NCBI RefSeq assembly: GCF_050946515.1
Contig: NZ_JBMNUX010000014.1
Coordinates: 1-64,000 of the forward strand
Direction: 5' to 3'
Length of the DNA stretch: 64,000 nucleotides
Source: Tractidigestivibacter sp050946515
Lineage (GTDB): Bacteria > Actinomycetota > Coriobacteriia > Coriobacteriales > Atopobiaceae
The translations under genes and the position numbers were made by a program. The notes beneath the pieces are model-generated. The model ran no database searches. It saw nothing but the letters and a program-made list of their open reading frames with translations, and was not told where the DNA came from. This document shows positions 52,939 to 60,807 of this stretch, one piece after another; positions within the stretch are counted from its first letter, which is position 1; every line of letters starts with the position of its first letter.

Positions 52939-54485
52939 CAGAACAGACCTGTGGGGTTCGGGATGTCGTTGACCTAGGTCAAGACGACGGCGACACCGCA
53001 GAGATTCATGACGAGTGCGGCGTCTTTGGCGTGTGGGCACCCAATCGCGATCCGGCGCGCATGACGTACTTTGCCCTCCGTGCGCTGCAGCACCGTGGCC
53101 AGGAGTCGGCTGGCATTGCGGTGGGCGACGGGAAGACCGTGCTTGTGCGTAAGGACCTCGGTCTTGTTACCCAGGTCTTCACTGAGGCCGATCTTGCCGC
53201 AATGCCCGGAAAGGTTGCCATTGGCCACTGCCGTTATGGCACTGCCGGCGCAAAGGGATGGGAAGCCGCGCAGCCGCACCTCTCGACCATCGATGACACA
53301 ATCATTGCGCTGGCTCACAATGGCACGCTGGTCAACTTTGACTCGCTTCGTCGCGAGCTCATCGAGATGGGCATCCCATTTCGCTCAAACACCGACTCTG
53401 AGGTCGCGGCAAAGCTGATCGGGTACTTTACGCAGCGCGGTCATCGCCTGCGTTCGGGCATCGCGCATACCATGCGAATGATCAAGGGCGGCTACGCAAT
53501 GGTGCTCGCGCGCGAAAATGCGCTTTACGCGTTCCGCGACCCTCACGGAATTCGTCCTTTGGTGTTGGGCAAGCTTGGAGAGAACGAGTGGGTAGTCGCT
53601 TCGGAGACGTGCGCGCTCGACATCGTTGGCGCTACCTACGTGCGCGACGTCGAGCCTGGGGAGATCATCCGCATCTCTGACGATGGAATGCGCTCGGAGC
53701 GCGGGCTTCCGCCTGCCGACCGGCATGACTGCATCTTTGAGCACGTGTACTTCTCGCGGCCCGACTCCATCAAGGACGGCAGCTCGTTCTATCTCATGCG
53801 ACACAATATGGGCCGTCGCCTTGCACGCGAAACTCCTGTTGACGCCGACCTCGTGATCTCTGTGCCTGACTCTGGAACGCCAGCAGCCGAAGGCTATGCC
53901 GCTGAGCTGGGGCTTCCGTATGGCACTGGCCTCATCAAGAACCGCTATGTAGCTCGCACGTTCATTCAGCCCACGCAGGAGCTGCGCCAGCGCGGCGTGC
54001 GCCTGAAGCTGAACCCATTGCCTGACGTGGTGCGTGGTAAGCGCATTGTGATGGTGGACGACTCCATCGTGCGCGGAACAACCTCAAAGCAGATTGTTCG
54101 TATGCTGCGCGAGGCGGGCGCTACCGAGGTGCACGTGCGCAGCGCTTCCCCCATGGTCAAGTGGCCTTGCTTCTATGGAATCGACACGGCCAATCAGGAT
54201 CAGCTCATTGCCGCAAACATGGAGCTCAAGGAGATCTGCTCCTACATTGAGGCGGATACGCTGGGGTTCCTCTCGATTGAGGGGCTACTCTCCTGCGTGC
54301 CGTCCGGAGGCTATTGCACGGCATGCTTCACGGGGGACTATCCCGTCGAGATCCCCAAGTCCTTTTATGAGGAAAAGTTCCTTCCCGGATATACGCCACA
54401 CAATCCCGACCCAAGCGCTTCGGACGCTAGCATAAGCATTTCCGATATCGCGTTCGACCTCAAGGAATCGGAGAATGGAGACTGA
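52935..54485 (+). CDS. purF: Amidophosphoribosyltransferase
   Basis: A 516-residue enzyme catalysing the first committed purine step. The glutaminase nucleophile Cys is in HDECGVFG, after a short propeptide that must be cleaved. RPLVLGKL and the PRPP loop VMVDDSIVRGTTSKQIV follow. Cys residues in LLSCVPSGGYCTACF, with one in VKWPCFYG, match the iron-sulfur ligands of the Bacillus-type enzyme. The GTG start overlaps the srtB stop (GTGA). purM follows after one base. Confidence 0.96.
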   Translation: MTEQTCGVRDVVDLGQDDGDTAEIHDECGVFGVWAPNRDPARMTYFALRALQHRGQESAGIAVGDGKTVLVRKDLGLVTQVFTEADLAAMPGKVAIGHCRYGTAGAKGWEAAQPHLSTIDDTIIALAHNGTLVNFDSLRRELIEMGIPFRSNTDSEVAAKLIGYFTQRGHRLRSGIAHTMRMIKGGYAMVLARENALYAFRDPHGIRPLVLGKLGENEWVVASETCALDIVGATYVRDVEPGEIIRISDDGMRSERGLPPADRHDCIFEHVYFSRPDSIKDGSSFYLMRHNMGRRLARETPVDADLVISVPDSGTPAAEGYAAELGLPYGTGLIKNRYVARTFIQPTQELRQRGVRLKLNPLPDVVRGKRIVMVDDSIVRGTTSKQIVRMLREAGATEVHVRSASPMVKWPCFYGIDTANQDQLIAANMELKEICSYIEADTLGFLSIEGLLSCVPSGGYCTACFTGDYPVEIPKSFYEEKFLPGYTPHNPDPSASDASISISDIAFDLKESENGD

Positions 54486-54486
54486 C

Positions 54487-55557
54487 ATGGCCGAGAATCC
54501 CAAGCATGTGTCGTATGCAGACGCGGGCGTGGATGTAGATGAGGGTGCCCGAGCCGTCGATCTTATCAAAGATGCGGTTAAATCGACCAATCGTCCTGAG
54601 GTCATCGGTGGTCTGGGAGGATTTGGATCGTGCTTCTCGATGGCAGGCTTCAAAGACATGGAAGACCCGGTGCTGGTCTCTGGAACCGACGGCGTTGGGA
54701 CCAAGCTTGCCATCGCCCAGCTGCTTGACCGGCACGACACGGTTGGGCAGGACCTTGTGGCCATGTGCGTTGACGACGTGGTTCCCATTGGCGCCGAGCC
54801 GCTGTTCTTCCTTGACTATGTTGCCATTGGCAAGCTTCGTGCCGAGCACGTCGCCCAGATTGTGAAGGGCATTGCAGACGGCTGCCGCATGAGTGGTTGT
54901 GCGCTGGTGGGCGGCGAGATGGCCGAACATCCGGGCGTCATGAATCCCGACGATTACGACCTTGCCGGGTTTGTGGTCGGCGTCGTAGACCGTCCCAAGA
55001 TGATTGGTCCGCACCTAGTTCATCCGGGCGACGTCGTGCTCGGCCTTCCCAGCTCCGGCATTCATTCCAACGGCTATTCGCTGGTACGCAAGGTTGCGAT
55101 TGAGGGCAAGACGGTCGAAGAGCTTGAGACCCCGCTTCCCGAGCTAGGCGGCGAGAGCCTGGCGGACGCCGTCATGCGTCCTACCACCATCTATGCGGGA
55201 GGCCTTGTGGCCGCCCTTAAGGCAGGCGCCCCTATCCACGCGATGGCGCACATCACGGGCGGCGGCATTACCGAGAACCTGAACCGAGCGCTCCCCGCCA
55301 ACGTCGACGCTGTCGTGGACCGCGGCGGCGAGGACGGTCCCGCGTGGGACGTGCCGCCCGTCATCACGTATATGGTGAAGGTCGCCGGCCTTACGCCGGA
55401 CGAGGCTTACAAGACGTTCAACATGGGCGTCGGCATGAGCGTCATTTGCGACAAGAACGATGTCGACGAGACTTGCGAGGCGCTTGTGAGCCAGGGCTTC
55501 TCGCCGTTTGTGATGGGCGAGTGCGTTGAGGGCACGGGCAAGGTGGTGTATCGATGA
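54487..55557 (+). CDS. purM: Phosphoribosylformylglycinamidine cyclo-ligase
   Basis: AIR synthetase of 356 residues. It begins with the YADAGVDVDEG block, then GGFGSCF, VSGTDGVGTKL, GGEMAEHPG, GLPSSGIHSNGYSL and HITGGGITENL. ATG 54487 has GGAG six bases upstream; ATG 54475 is possible. It overlaps purN by four bases. Confidence 0.97.
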   Translation: MAENPKHVSYADAGVDVDEGARAVDLIKDAVKSTNRPEVIGGLGGFGSCFSMAGFKDMEDPVLVSGTDGVGTKLAIAQLLDRHDTVGQDLVAMCVDDVVPIGAEPLFFLDYVAIGKLRAEHVAQIVKGIADGCRMSGCALVGGEMAEHPGVMNPDDYDLAGFVVGVVDRPKMIGPHLVHPGDVVLGLPSSGIHSNGYSLVRKVAIEGKTVEELETPLPELGGESLADAVMRPTTIYAGGLVAALKAGAPIHAMAHITGGGITENLNRALPANVDAVVDRGGEDGPAWDVPPVITYMVKVAGLTPDEAYKTFNMGVGMSVICDKNDVDETCEALVSQGFSPFVMGECVEGTGKVVYR

Positions 55558-56174
55558 GCATCAAGCTTGGCGTTCTTATTTCCGGAAACGGCACCAACCT
55601 CCAGGCAATCATTGACCGCATTGCGGCTGGAACGCTGGACGCCACAATTGAGCTGGTAGTGAGCTCGCGCCCGAGCGCGTACGGCCTGAAGCGTGCGGAG
55701 TCCGCTGGAATCCAGACGCTGACGCTTTCCAAGGAGACCTATCAAGACCTGGATGGGCTGATTGCTGACCAAGTGATTGCGGAGTCGCTCAAGGCGCGCG
55801 ACGTTGACTATGTGATCATGGCCGGCTACATGCGCATGGTTCACAAGCCGATTCTTGACGCGTTCCCCAACCGCGTGGTCAACCTGCACCCGGCACTTTT
55901 GCCAAGCTTCAAGGGTGCGCATGCCATTCAGGATGCCTACGACTACGGCGTCAAGGTGACCGGCGTAACCGTGCACTTTGCTGACAGCAAATATGACTGC
56001 GGACCGATCATTGCCCAGCGCCCGGTTTTGGTCGAGGAGGGGTGGACCGTCGACGAGCTTGAGACACACATCCACGAGGTCGAGCACCAGCTGTACCCCG
56101 ATGTAATTCAGATGCTTGCCGAAGGTCGCGTCCACGTGGGCGACGACCGCCGCGTGAAGATTGACCCAGCGTAG
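55554..56174 (+). CDS. purN: Phosphoribosylglycinamide formyltransferase
   Basis: A 206-residue folate-dependent enzyme. The phosphate loop is VLISGNGTNLQAI; catalytic Asn and His are in VNLHPALLPSF, and the Asp is in DCGPIIAQ. It starts within ATGA at the end of purM, so the two are coupled. It is the last gene of the purF-purM-purN unit; the following repeat region begins 30 bases later. Confidence 0.96.
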   Translation: MSIKLGVLISGNGTNLQAIIDRIAAGTLDATIELVVSSRPSAYGLKRAESAGIQTLTLSKETYQDLDGLIADQVIAESLKARDVDYVIMAGYMRMVHKPILDAFPNRVVNLHPALLPSFKGAHAIQDAYDYGVKVTGVTVHFADSKYDCGPIIAQRPVLVEEGWTVDELETHIHEVEHQLYPDVIQMLAEGRVHVGDDRRVKIDPA

Positions 56175-56203
56175 GCGCGCCGGCAGCCCCGCCGCGCACC
56201 GAG

Positions 56204-56760
56204 CCCCGCACGATACAGGGCCCCATACGGTATGAAGCCCCACGCGATACGAAATTTCCTATCGTGCGGGGCATATTTTCCCGCCAAGCGGAACCGCCTA
56301 TGCCGAGTTCCACACAACAGGAGACTTTACCTGCGGAAACGCAGCCTTCTCCCACACGACGCGCTTCCGGGCAGCATCACGCGGCGGGGCTTTAATGGGG
56401 CTTTTCCATCGTGTGGGACACACTTCTCTGTTGTGTGGGGCTGCTCGCCCCTTTTCCTGCGCAGTCCCGCACAATGAGCTGCATGACCTGCGGAAGCATG
56501 GCGCCTGCCCACACGATTGGCTCATCTCTGTAGAGGGTCCCTTTGCCGAGTCCCACACAATAGAGGAAGGCTCGCCCTGCTCCCACATAACGCGTCATGT
56601 GACCTGCGGATCTATCGAGAAGCCCCGCACATCGCGAAAGTCGAGCTCCACACAACAGCAGCGCTCACATTGTGTCGGAGGCTCTCATGGGAGCTCCCAA
56701 GCTGGCAAAGGCGTCCACGCCCTTGTCGTGCGGGGCATGGGCACTCGCTGCCCTCACATC
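56204..56760. repeat. Degenerate repeat array, consensus near YCCCRCACRATA, partly 42-bp periodic
   Basis: This gene-free stretch of about 560 bases carries at least 16 related 12-mers. On the plus strand they begin at 56204, 56221, 56238, 56308, 56349, 56465, 56507, 56551, 56581, 56623 and 56646. On the minus strand they end near 56271, 56418, 56440, 56680 and 56736. Several neighbours are 42-43 bases apart (56308/56350, 56466/56508, 56508/56551, 56581/56623). Three units carry ACCTGCGGA 20-22 bases after the motif start (56329, 56486, 56602). Copies 56238 and 56260-56271 form an imperfect hairpin followed by ATATTTTCC, which may terminate the purine transcript. It is not a CRISPR: the repeats are too diverged and occur in both orientations. 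Confidence 0.6.
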
Positions 56761-56789
56761 GCCCCCATTTGAAGCGAATGCCAAGGGAC

Positions 56790-57545
56790 TCACTTCAGCG
56801 CCTTGCATCTAAGACGGACATAGTCGGCATACCAGGCTCCATCTTGATACAGGCAAGGTCTCAGATCCTCCACCACCTCATCGATGATTTGCTCGGACTC
56901 TCGTTCGGGAATTCCTTCGAAGGGCTTCTTTATAAACATCCGAATCCAGTCATGAAGCCCATTCGCGCCCGTGAGCTTTGTCTTGCGGTCAAAGAGCAGC
57001 ATGGTTCTCACCTCAAAGCCAGCCGTTTCCATCAATGAGGCGTATTCGCCAATCGTGGGGAAATAGAAGGGAAGCGCGTAGTTGCGACCATGCCTTGCAA
57101 ACGCCTTCTCCAAACTCCTATGGATGAGCGCGTTGTTTCCTTTCCCGCCAAACTCGAACACAAATTGTCCGCCAGGCTTTAACGCCCGGTAGACGCATCC
57201 AAGCATGTCGGGCTGCCCCTCCTTGTCGATCCAGTGAAAAACGGCATTGGAAAAAACCAAGTCCACTGGTCGCTCCAATGCAAAGTCGCAGGCGTTGCCT
57301 TTGAAGAACTTGATATCCGGATGGTCCTGCCTTGCCTTGTTGACCTGGTCGATCGAGTCGTCCATGCCCGTCACGTCGAGGTCCGCTGCTTTTAGCCTTG
57401 CGGTAAGCGAGCCGTTTCCGCAGCCAAGATCAAGGCAGGTCATTCCTTCTCTAATATCAATCATGTCGAGAAGCGAGCTGCCATATTCCGCCACAAACGA
57501 GAAATGCCCCGCATAATCATCTGCGTCCCACTTGATGTTGCTCAT
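56790..57545 (-). CDS. Class I SAM-dependent methyltransferase
   Basis: A 251-residue protein with a Rossmann methyltransferase core. Motif I is CLDLGCGNGSLT (about 37-48), the acidic loop is VTGMDDS, then FFKGNACDF and DLVFSNAVFHWI. It resembles trans-aconitate/ubiquinone-type small-molecule methyltransferases; the substrate is unknown. ATG 57545 has GGAAG eight bases upstream; the frame is open 22 codons further up. It lies 79 bases after the rRNA methyltransferase gene on the same strand. Confidence 0.82.
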   Translation of the reverse strand: MSNIKWDADDYAGHFSFVAEYGSSLLDMIDIREGMTCLDLGCGNGSLTARLKAADLDVTGMDDSIDQVNKARQDHPDIKFFKGNACDFALERPVDLVFSNAVFHWIDKEGQPDMLGCVYRALKPGGQFVFEFGGKGNNALIHRSLEKAFARHGRNYALPFYFPTIGEYASLMETAGFEVRTMLLFDRKTKLTGANGLHDWIRMFIKKPFEGIPERESEQIIDEVVEDLRPCLYQDGAWYADYVRLRCKALK

Positions 57546-57624
57546 AGCAATCGCTTCCGATTCTTCCTTGCGATCATGACGCCGAGCGCTGGCAAGGAGC
57601 CACGCTCTCACAGGGCTTGGTCCA

Positions 57625-58797
57625 CTATCGCTCTAGCGATACCACGGTCTCGATGTGCTTCGTGTGCGGGAACATGTCGACGGGGGTAGCGCTGCGGACG
57701 TGCCATCCGCGGTTGTGAAGAAGCCACAGGTCGCGCGCTTGCGTCTGGGGGTTGCACGAGATATAGACGATGCGCTCTGGCTTCAGGTCGCTAGCTGCAC
57801 CGAGAAATTCCGGCGTCGAACCAGCTCGCGGAGGGTCCATGAGAACCACGTCGTAGTTGCCGCGCCCCCGAGCGTCGTCGCATAGGTATTGAGTGGCGTC
57901 AGCCCTCACAAAGCGGACCCGCTCCTCAAGGCCGTTGAGCTCTGCGTTTCTGCGTGCATTTTCAACGGCCCCCTCGCCCTTCTCGACGCCTACCACCTCG
58001 ATGCCGTCTGTCGTCTTCGCCGCACAAAGGCCAATCGTGCCAACGCCACAATATGCATCCAGCACGCGCATTCCGCTGGAAAGCTTGGCCGCCTTTAGAG
58101 CGATGCGGTACAGAGCCTCGGTTTGTGAGGGGTTCGTCTGATAAAACGCTGTTGCACCGAGCTCAAAATTGCATCCCAGCAGGCTGTCGCGCATGGTTCC
58201 AGGTCCATAAAGGCGCTGCGTGCGGCTTCCGAGCATTGCGTTGGTCCGGCGGTTGTTTACGTTTTGCACGATGCTCGTGATTTCGGGATTCTCGCGGCGC
58301 AACTCAGAAACGAATTCCTGCACATGAGCGATGCGGTCGCCGTTCGTTACAATAGTAAGCAGCAGATCGTCGGTGTATAGCGCTCGTCGAGCAATGGCAT
58401 GACGCAGAAGCCCGCGCCCACGATCCTCGTTATAGGCGGGAATGCCCAGACGCTCGCCCACGCGCGCCACGTTGTTCAGTATCGGGCGAAGCTGTGGATG
58501 CTCAACGAGGCACGCTGCGCACGGCACAATTCGGTGAGTCCCCTGCGCATAAAAACCTGACCGAATTCTCGCGTGAGTCCCAGGCGCCAGGGGCGTTGCC
58601 GCTTTATATCGGTATCCGATGGGCTTCGCCATGCCCACCACCTCATCAATTGAGCAACCGTCTGCCCCGCAGATGGCCGAAAGCAGCTCAGAGACCGCCT
58701 TTTGCTTGCGCTCGAGCTGGATGGGGTAGGGAACAGCAAGCCATTCACAACCTCCGCAGGAACGGGCGATTGGGCAGGTGTACGTGCGATAGCCCAT
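57625..58797 (-). CDS. 23S rRNA (uracil-C5)-methyltransferase, RlmD/RumA family
   Basis: A 390-residue enzyme. An N-terminal Cys set (CPIARSCGGCEW and later PCAAC) is the iron-sulfur site of RumA. Motif FYQTNPSQTE, SAM loop DAYCGVGTIGL, DPPRAGS and the catalytic Cys in YISCNPQT complete the family set. The TRAM domain found in many homologues is absent, since the protein starts directly at the Cys cluster. The ribosome site GAGAGG is about 11 bases from the ATG. The exact uridine modified cannot be told. Confidence 0.87.
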   Translation of the reverse strand: MGYRTYTCPIARSCGGCEWLAVPYPIQLERKQKAVSELLSAICGADGCSIDEVVGMAKPIGYRYKAATPLAPGTHARIRSGFYAQGTHRIVPCAACLVEHPQLRPILNNVARVGERLGIPAYNEDRGRGLLRHAIARRALYTDDLLLTIVTNGDRIAHVQEFVSELRRENPEITSIVQNVNNRRTNAMLGSRTQRLYGPGTMRDSLLGCNFELGATAFYQTNPSQTEALYRIALKAAKLSSGMRVLDAYCGVGTIGLCAAKTTDGIEVVGVEKGEGAVENARRNAELNGLEERVRFVRADATQYLCDDARGRGNYDVVLMDPPRAGSTPEFLGAASDLKPERIVYISCNPQTQARDLWLLHNRGWHVRSATPVDMFPHTKHIETVVSLER

Positions 58798-59067
58798 GTA
58801 GCAGGCTTCCTCTCACTCGACGATGTTTCTCATGAAACTTCTCATCAAACAAGAATATAGGTCGCGAGCGTTTGCGCATACTGCCGAAACGGGCTTGCTG
58901 TTGGCATCTTACTTCTCGGTTCAAAAAATGGCTGTTATGATGATGACCACTTGTGCGGGGCAAAAGCACTTGTATGAGCAGTCGAGAGGGCGTAAACTGC
59001 CTCATAGTTTTAAACGTGGGTCAAAACTGTCACTCCGACAGTCAATTCGTTCGGAAAGAGGATTTTC

Positions 59068-60546
59068 ATGCAGTCAAAGATCGCACACGCCGCAGAGCGC
59101 AAGGCGTTCGGCGTAGCAATTGACCAGATTATCAAGGCGGCTTCGGGCAAGGACCGCGAGAAGAACCTGGATAAGCTCATCGATATGGCCGGCAACCTGC
59201 TGAAGGATACCGCCCCCGGCGCCACCCGCGGTCTGAGGAACGGCCTGTATCCCGGCTCTAAGTGGGAGAACTTCCTCTGGAACCTGATCGACGAGACGGA
59301 TCCGCACGTTCTCAAGACCGTCGTCCTCAACGGTGGCTATGAGGCTGCCTTCCGCGGTCTGCGCAACACCACGGCAAATGCCGACAAGTACCAGTGCAAC
59401 GTGCCCTGGATCATCATCTTCGACCCGACCTCCGCGTGCAACAAGCACTGCGTTGGCTGCTGGAGTGCCGACTACGAGAAGTGGGCAAACCTCACGTATG
59501 AGGAGTGCGACAAGATTGTCACGCAGGGCTCCGAGCTTGGCTGCCACCTTTATATGATGACTGGCGGTGAGCCGCTCGTCCGCAAGAAGGACGTGCTGCG
59601 CCTTGCCGAGGAGCACAACGACTGCGTGTTCAACATCTTCACGAACGCCTCGCTGATCGACCAGCCGTTCTGCGACGAGGTCAAGCGCCTTGGCAACATC
59701 GTCTTCTCCGTCTCGCTTGAGGGCTGGGAGGACACCAACGACGGCCGTCGCGGCGACGGATCTTACCAGGAGGTCATGAACGCGCTCGACCTCATGCACA
59801 AGAACGGCCTGATCTATGGCACCTCCGCTGCCTACACGCGCCTGAACTGCGAGGCCATCACCTCTGATGACTACCTCGACATGCTGATTTCCAAGGGCTG
59901 CCGCTACGCTTGGTACTTCCACTACATGCCCGTCGGCGAGGGCGCAAACGCCGACCTCATGCCTACCGTCGAGCAGCGCGAGTACATGCTGCACCGCATT
60001 CGCGAGATTCGCGCCATCGAGGGCGGCAAGCCCATCTTCGCGATGGACTTCCAGAACGACGGCGAGTACGTCGGCGGATGCATCGCCGGCGGCCGCGTGT
60101 TCTGCCACATCAACGCCAAGGGCGACGTGGAGCCGTGCGTCTTCATCCACTACTCCACGGCCAACATCAAGGACATGGACCTCATCGATTGCCTGCGTCA
60201 GCCGCTGTTCCAGTCTTACCGTGCGAACTACCCCTGGAACGACAACATGCTGCGCCCCTGCCCGATGCTCGAGAACCCCGAGATGCTGCCCAAGATCGTG
60301 CATGCCGCGAACGCCAAGTCCACGGAGTACGTCACCCCGGAGGACGTCGACCACCTGTGCGCGCGCACCACGCCGTACGCGAAGGCCTGGCAGCCTGAGG
60401 CCGACCGCATTTGGCTTGAGGAGCACCCCACCGGCAAGAAGATCTACGCGGACAAGATGTCCAACGAGAAGATCTCTCTCAAGGCAAAGTTGATTGCCGA
60501 GGAGGACGCCGCCGCCGAGAAGGCAGTCGCCTCCAATCAGGAGTAG
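59068..60546 (+). CDS. Radical SAM protein with SPASM-like C-terminus
   Basis: A 492-residue enzyme. After about 105 helical residues comes the cluster motif CNKHCVGCW (C124, C128, C131), then MMTGGEPLV and IFTNASLID of the radical SAM barrel. The C-terminal Cys-rich part (GGCIAGGRVFCHINAKGDVEPCVF, then LRPCPMLENPE) resembles SPASM/twitch auxiliary-cluster sites. It belongs to a family common in gut anaerobes but without a known reaction. No peptide substrate gene is adjacent. GAAAGAGGA precedes the ATG. A terminator follows. Confidence 0.85.
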   Translation: MQSKIAHAAERKAFGVAIDQIIKAASGKDREKNLDKLIDMAGNLLKDTAPGATRGLRNGLYPGSKWENFLWNLIDETDPHVLKTVVLNGGYEAAFRGLRNTTANADKYQCNVPWIIIFDPTSACNKHCVGCWSADYEKWANLTYEECDKIVTQGSELGCHLYMMTGGEPLVRKKDVLRLAEEHNDCVFNIFTNASLIDQPFCDEVKRLGNIVFSVSLEGWEDTNDGRRGDGSYQEVMNALDLMHKNGLIYGTSAAYTRLNCEAITSDDYLDMLISKGCRYAWYFHYMPVGEGANADLMPTVEQREYMLHRIREIRAIEGGKPIFAMDFQNDGEYVGGCIAGGRVFCHINAKGDVEPCVFIHYSTANIKDMDLIDCLRQPLFQSYRANYPWNDNMLRPCPMLENPEMLPKIVHAANAKSTEYVTPEDVDHLCARTTPYAKAWQPEADRIWLEEHPTGKKIYADKMSNEKISLKAKLIAEEDAAAEKAVASNQE

Positions 60547-60572
60547 CGAAAAAGGAAAATCCTAGCTATTGG

Positions 60573-60613
60573 AGACGGGACCGGGCACTCGCCCAGCCCC
60601 GTCTTTTCTTCTC
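60573..60613 (+). terminator. Intrinsic terminator after the radical SAM gene
   Basis: AGACGGG pairs with CCCGTCT, with inner GGGC/GCCC pairing, followed by TTTTCTTCTC. Confidence 0.8.
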
Positions 60614-60807
60614 GGGCGCCTTTAAAGATTTATCAACACGCTTGCCATACGCTTCCCGACGCTGCCCGATGTCTGCGAATGCCGCGCTGCTCAGTCGGGT
60701 AGGGTGATTTGCAAGCGCACTTGTGCGCGGAAGCAAAGGCACGGTGGCGTTGCCGTCGCGTTTTCTCCTCGGCGATGCCGCCTTGGCATGCGGCTTGAGG
60801 AGGAACC

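Noticed and set aside
56204..56760. CRISPR array
   Set aside because: Repeats are only about 12 bases, heavily diverged, in both orientations, with irregular gaps, and no cas genes are in the window.
56395..57038. Open frames across the repeat array (for example 56395-56772 and 56517-57038)
   Set aside because: They consist of the repeats read through, with no ribosome site, and one runs antisense into the methyltransferase gene.
59074..60426. 450-codon open frame antisense to the radical SAM gene
   Set aside because: It is the mirror of a strongly biased coding frame (high G/C at codon position 3), is low-complexity Val/Ala/Leu and lacks any domain; the sense gene is certain.
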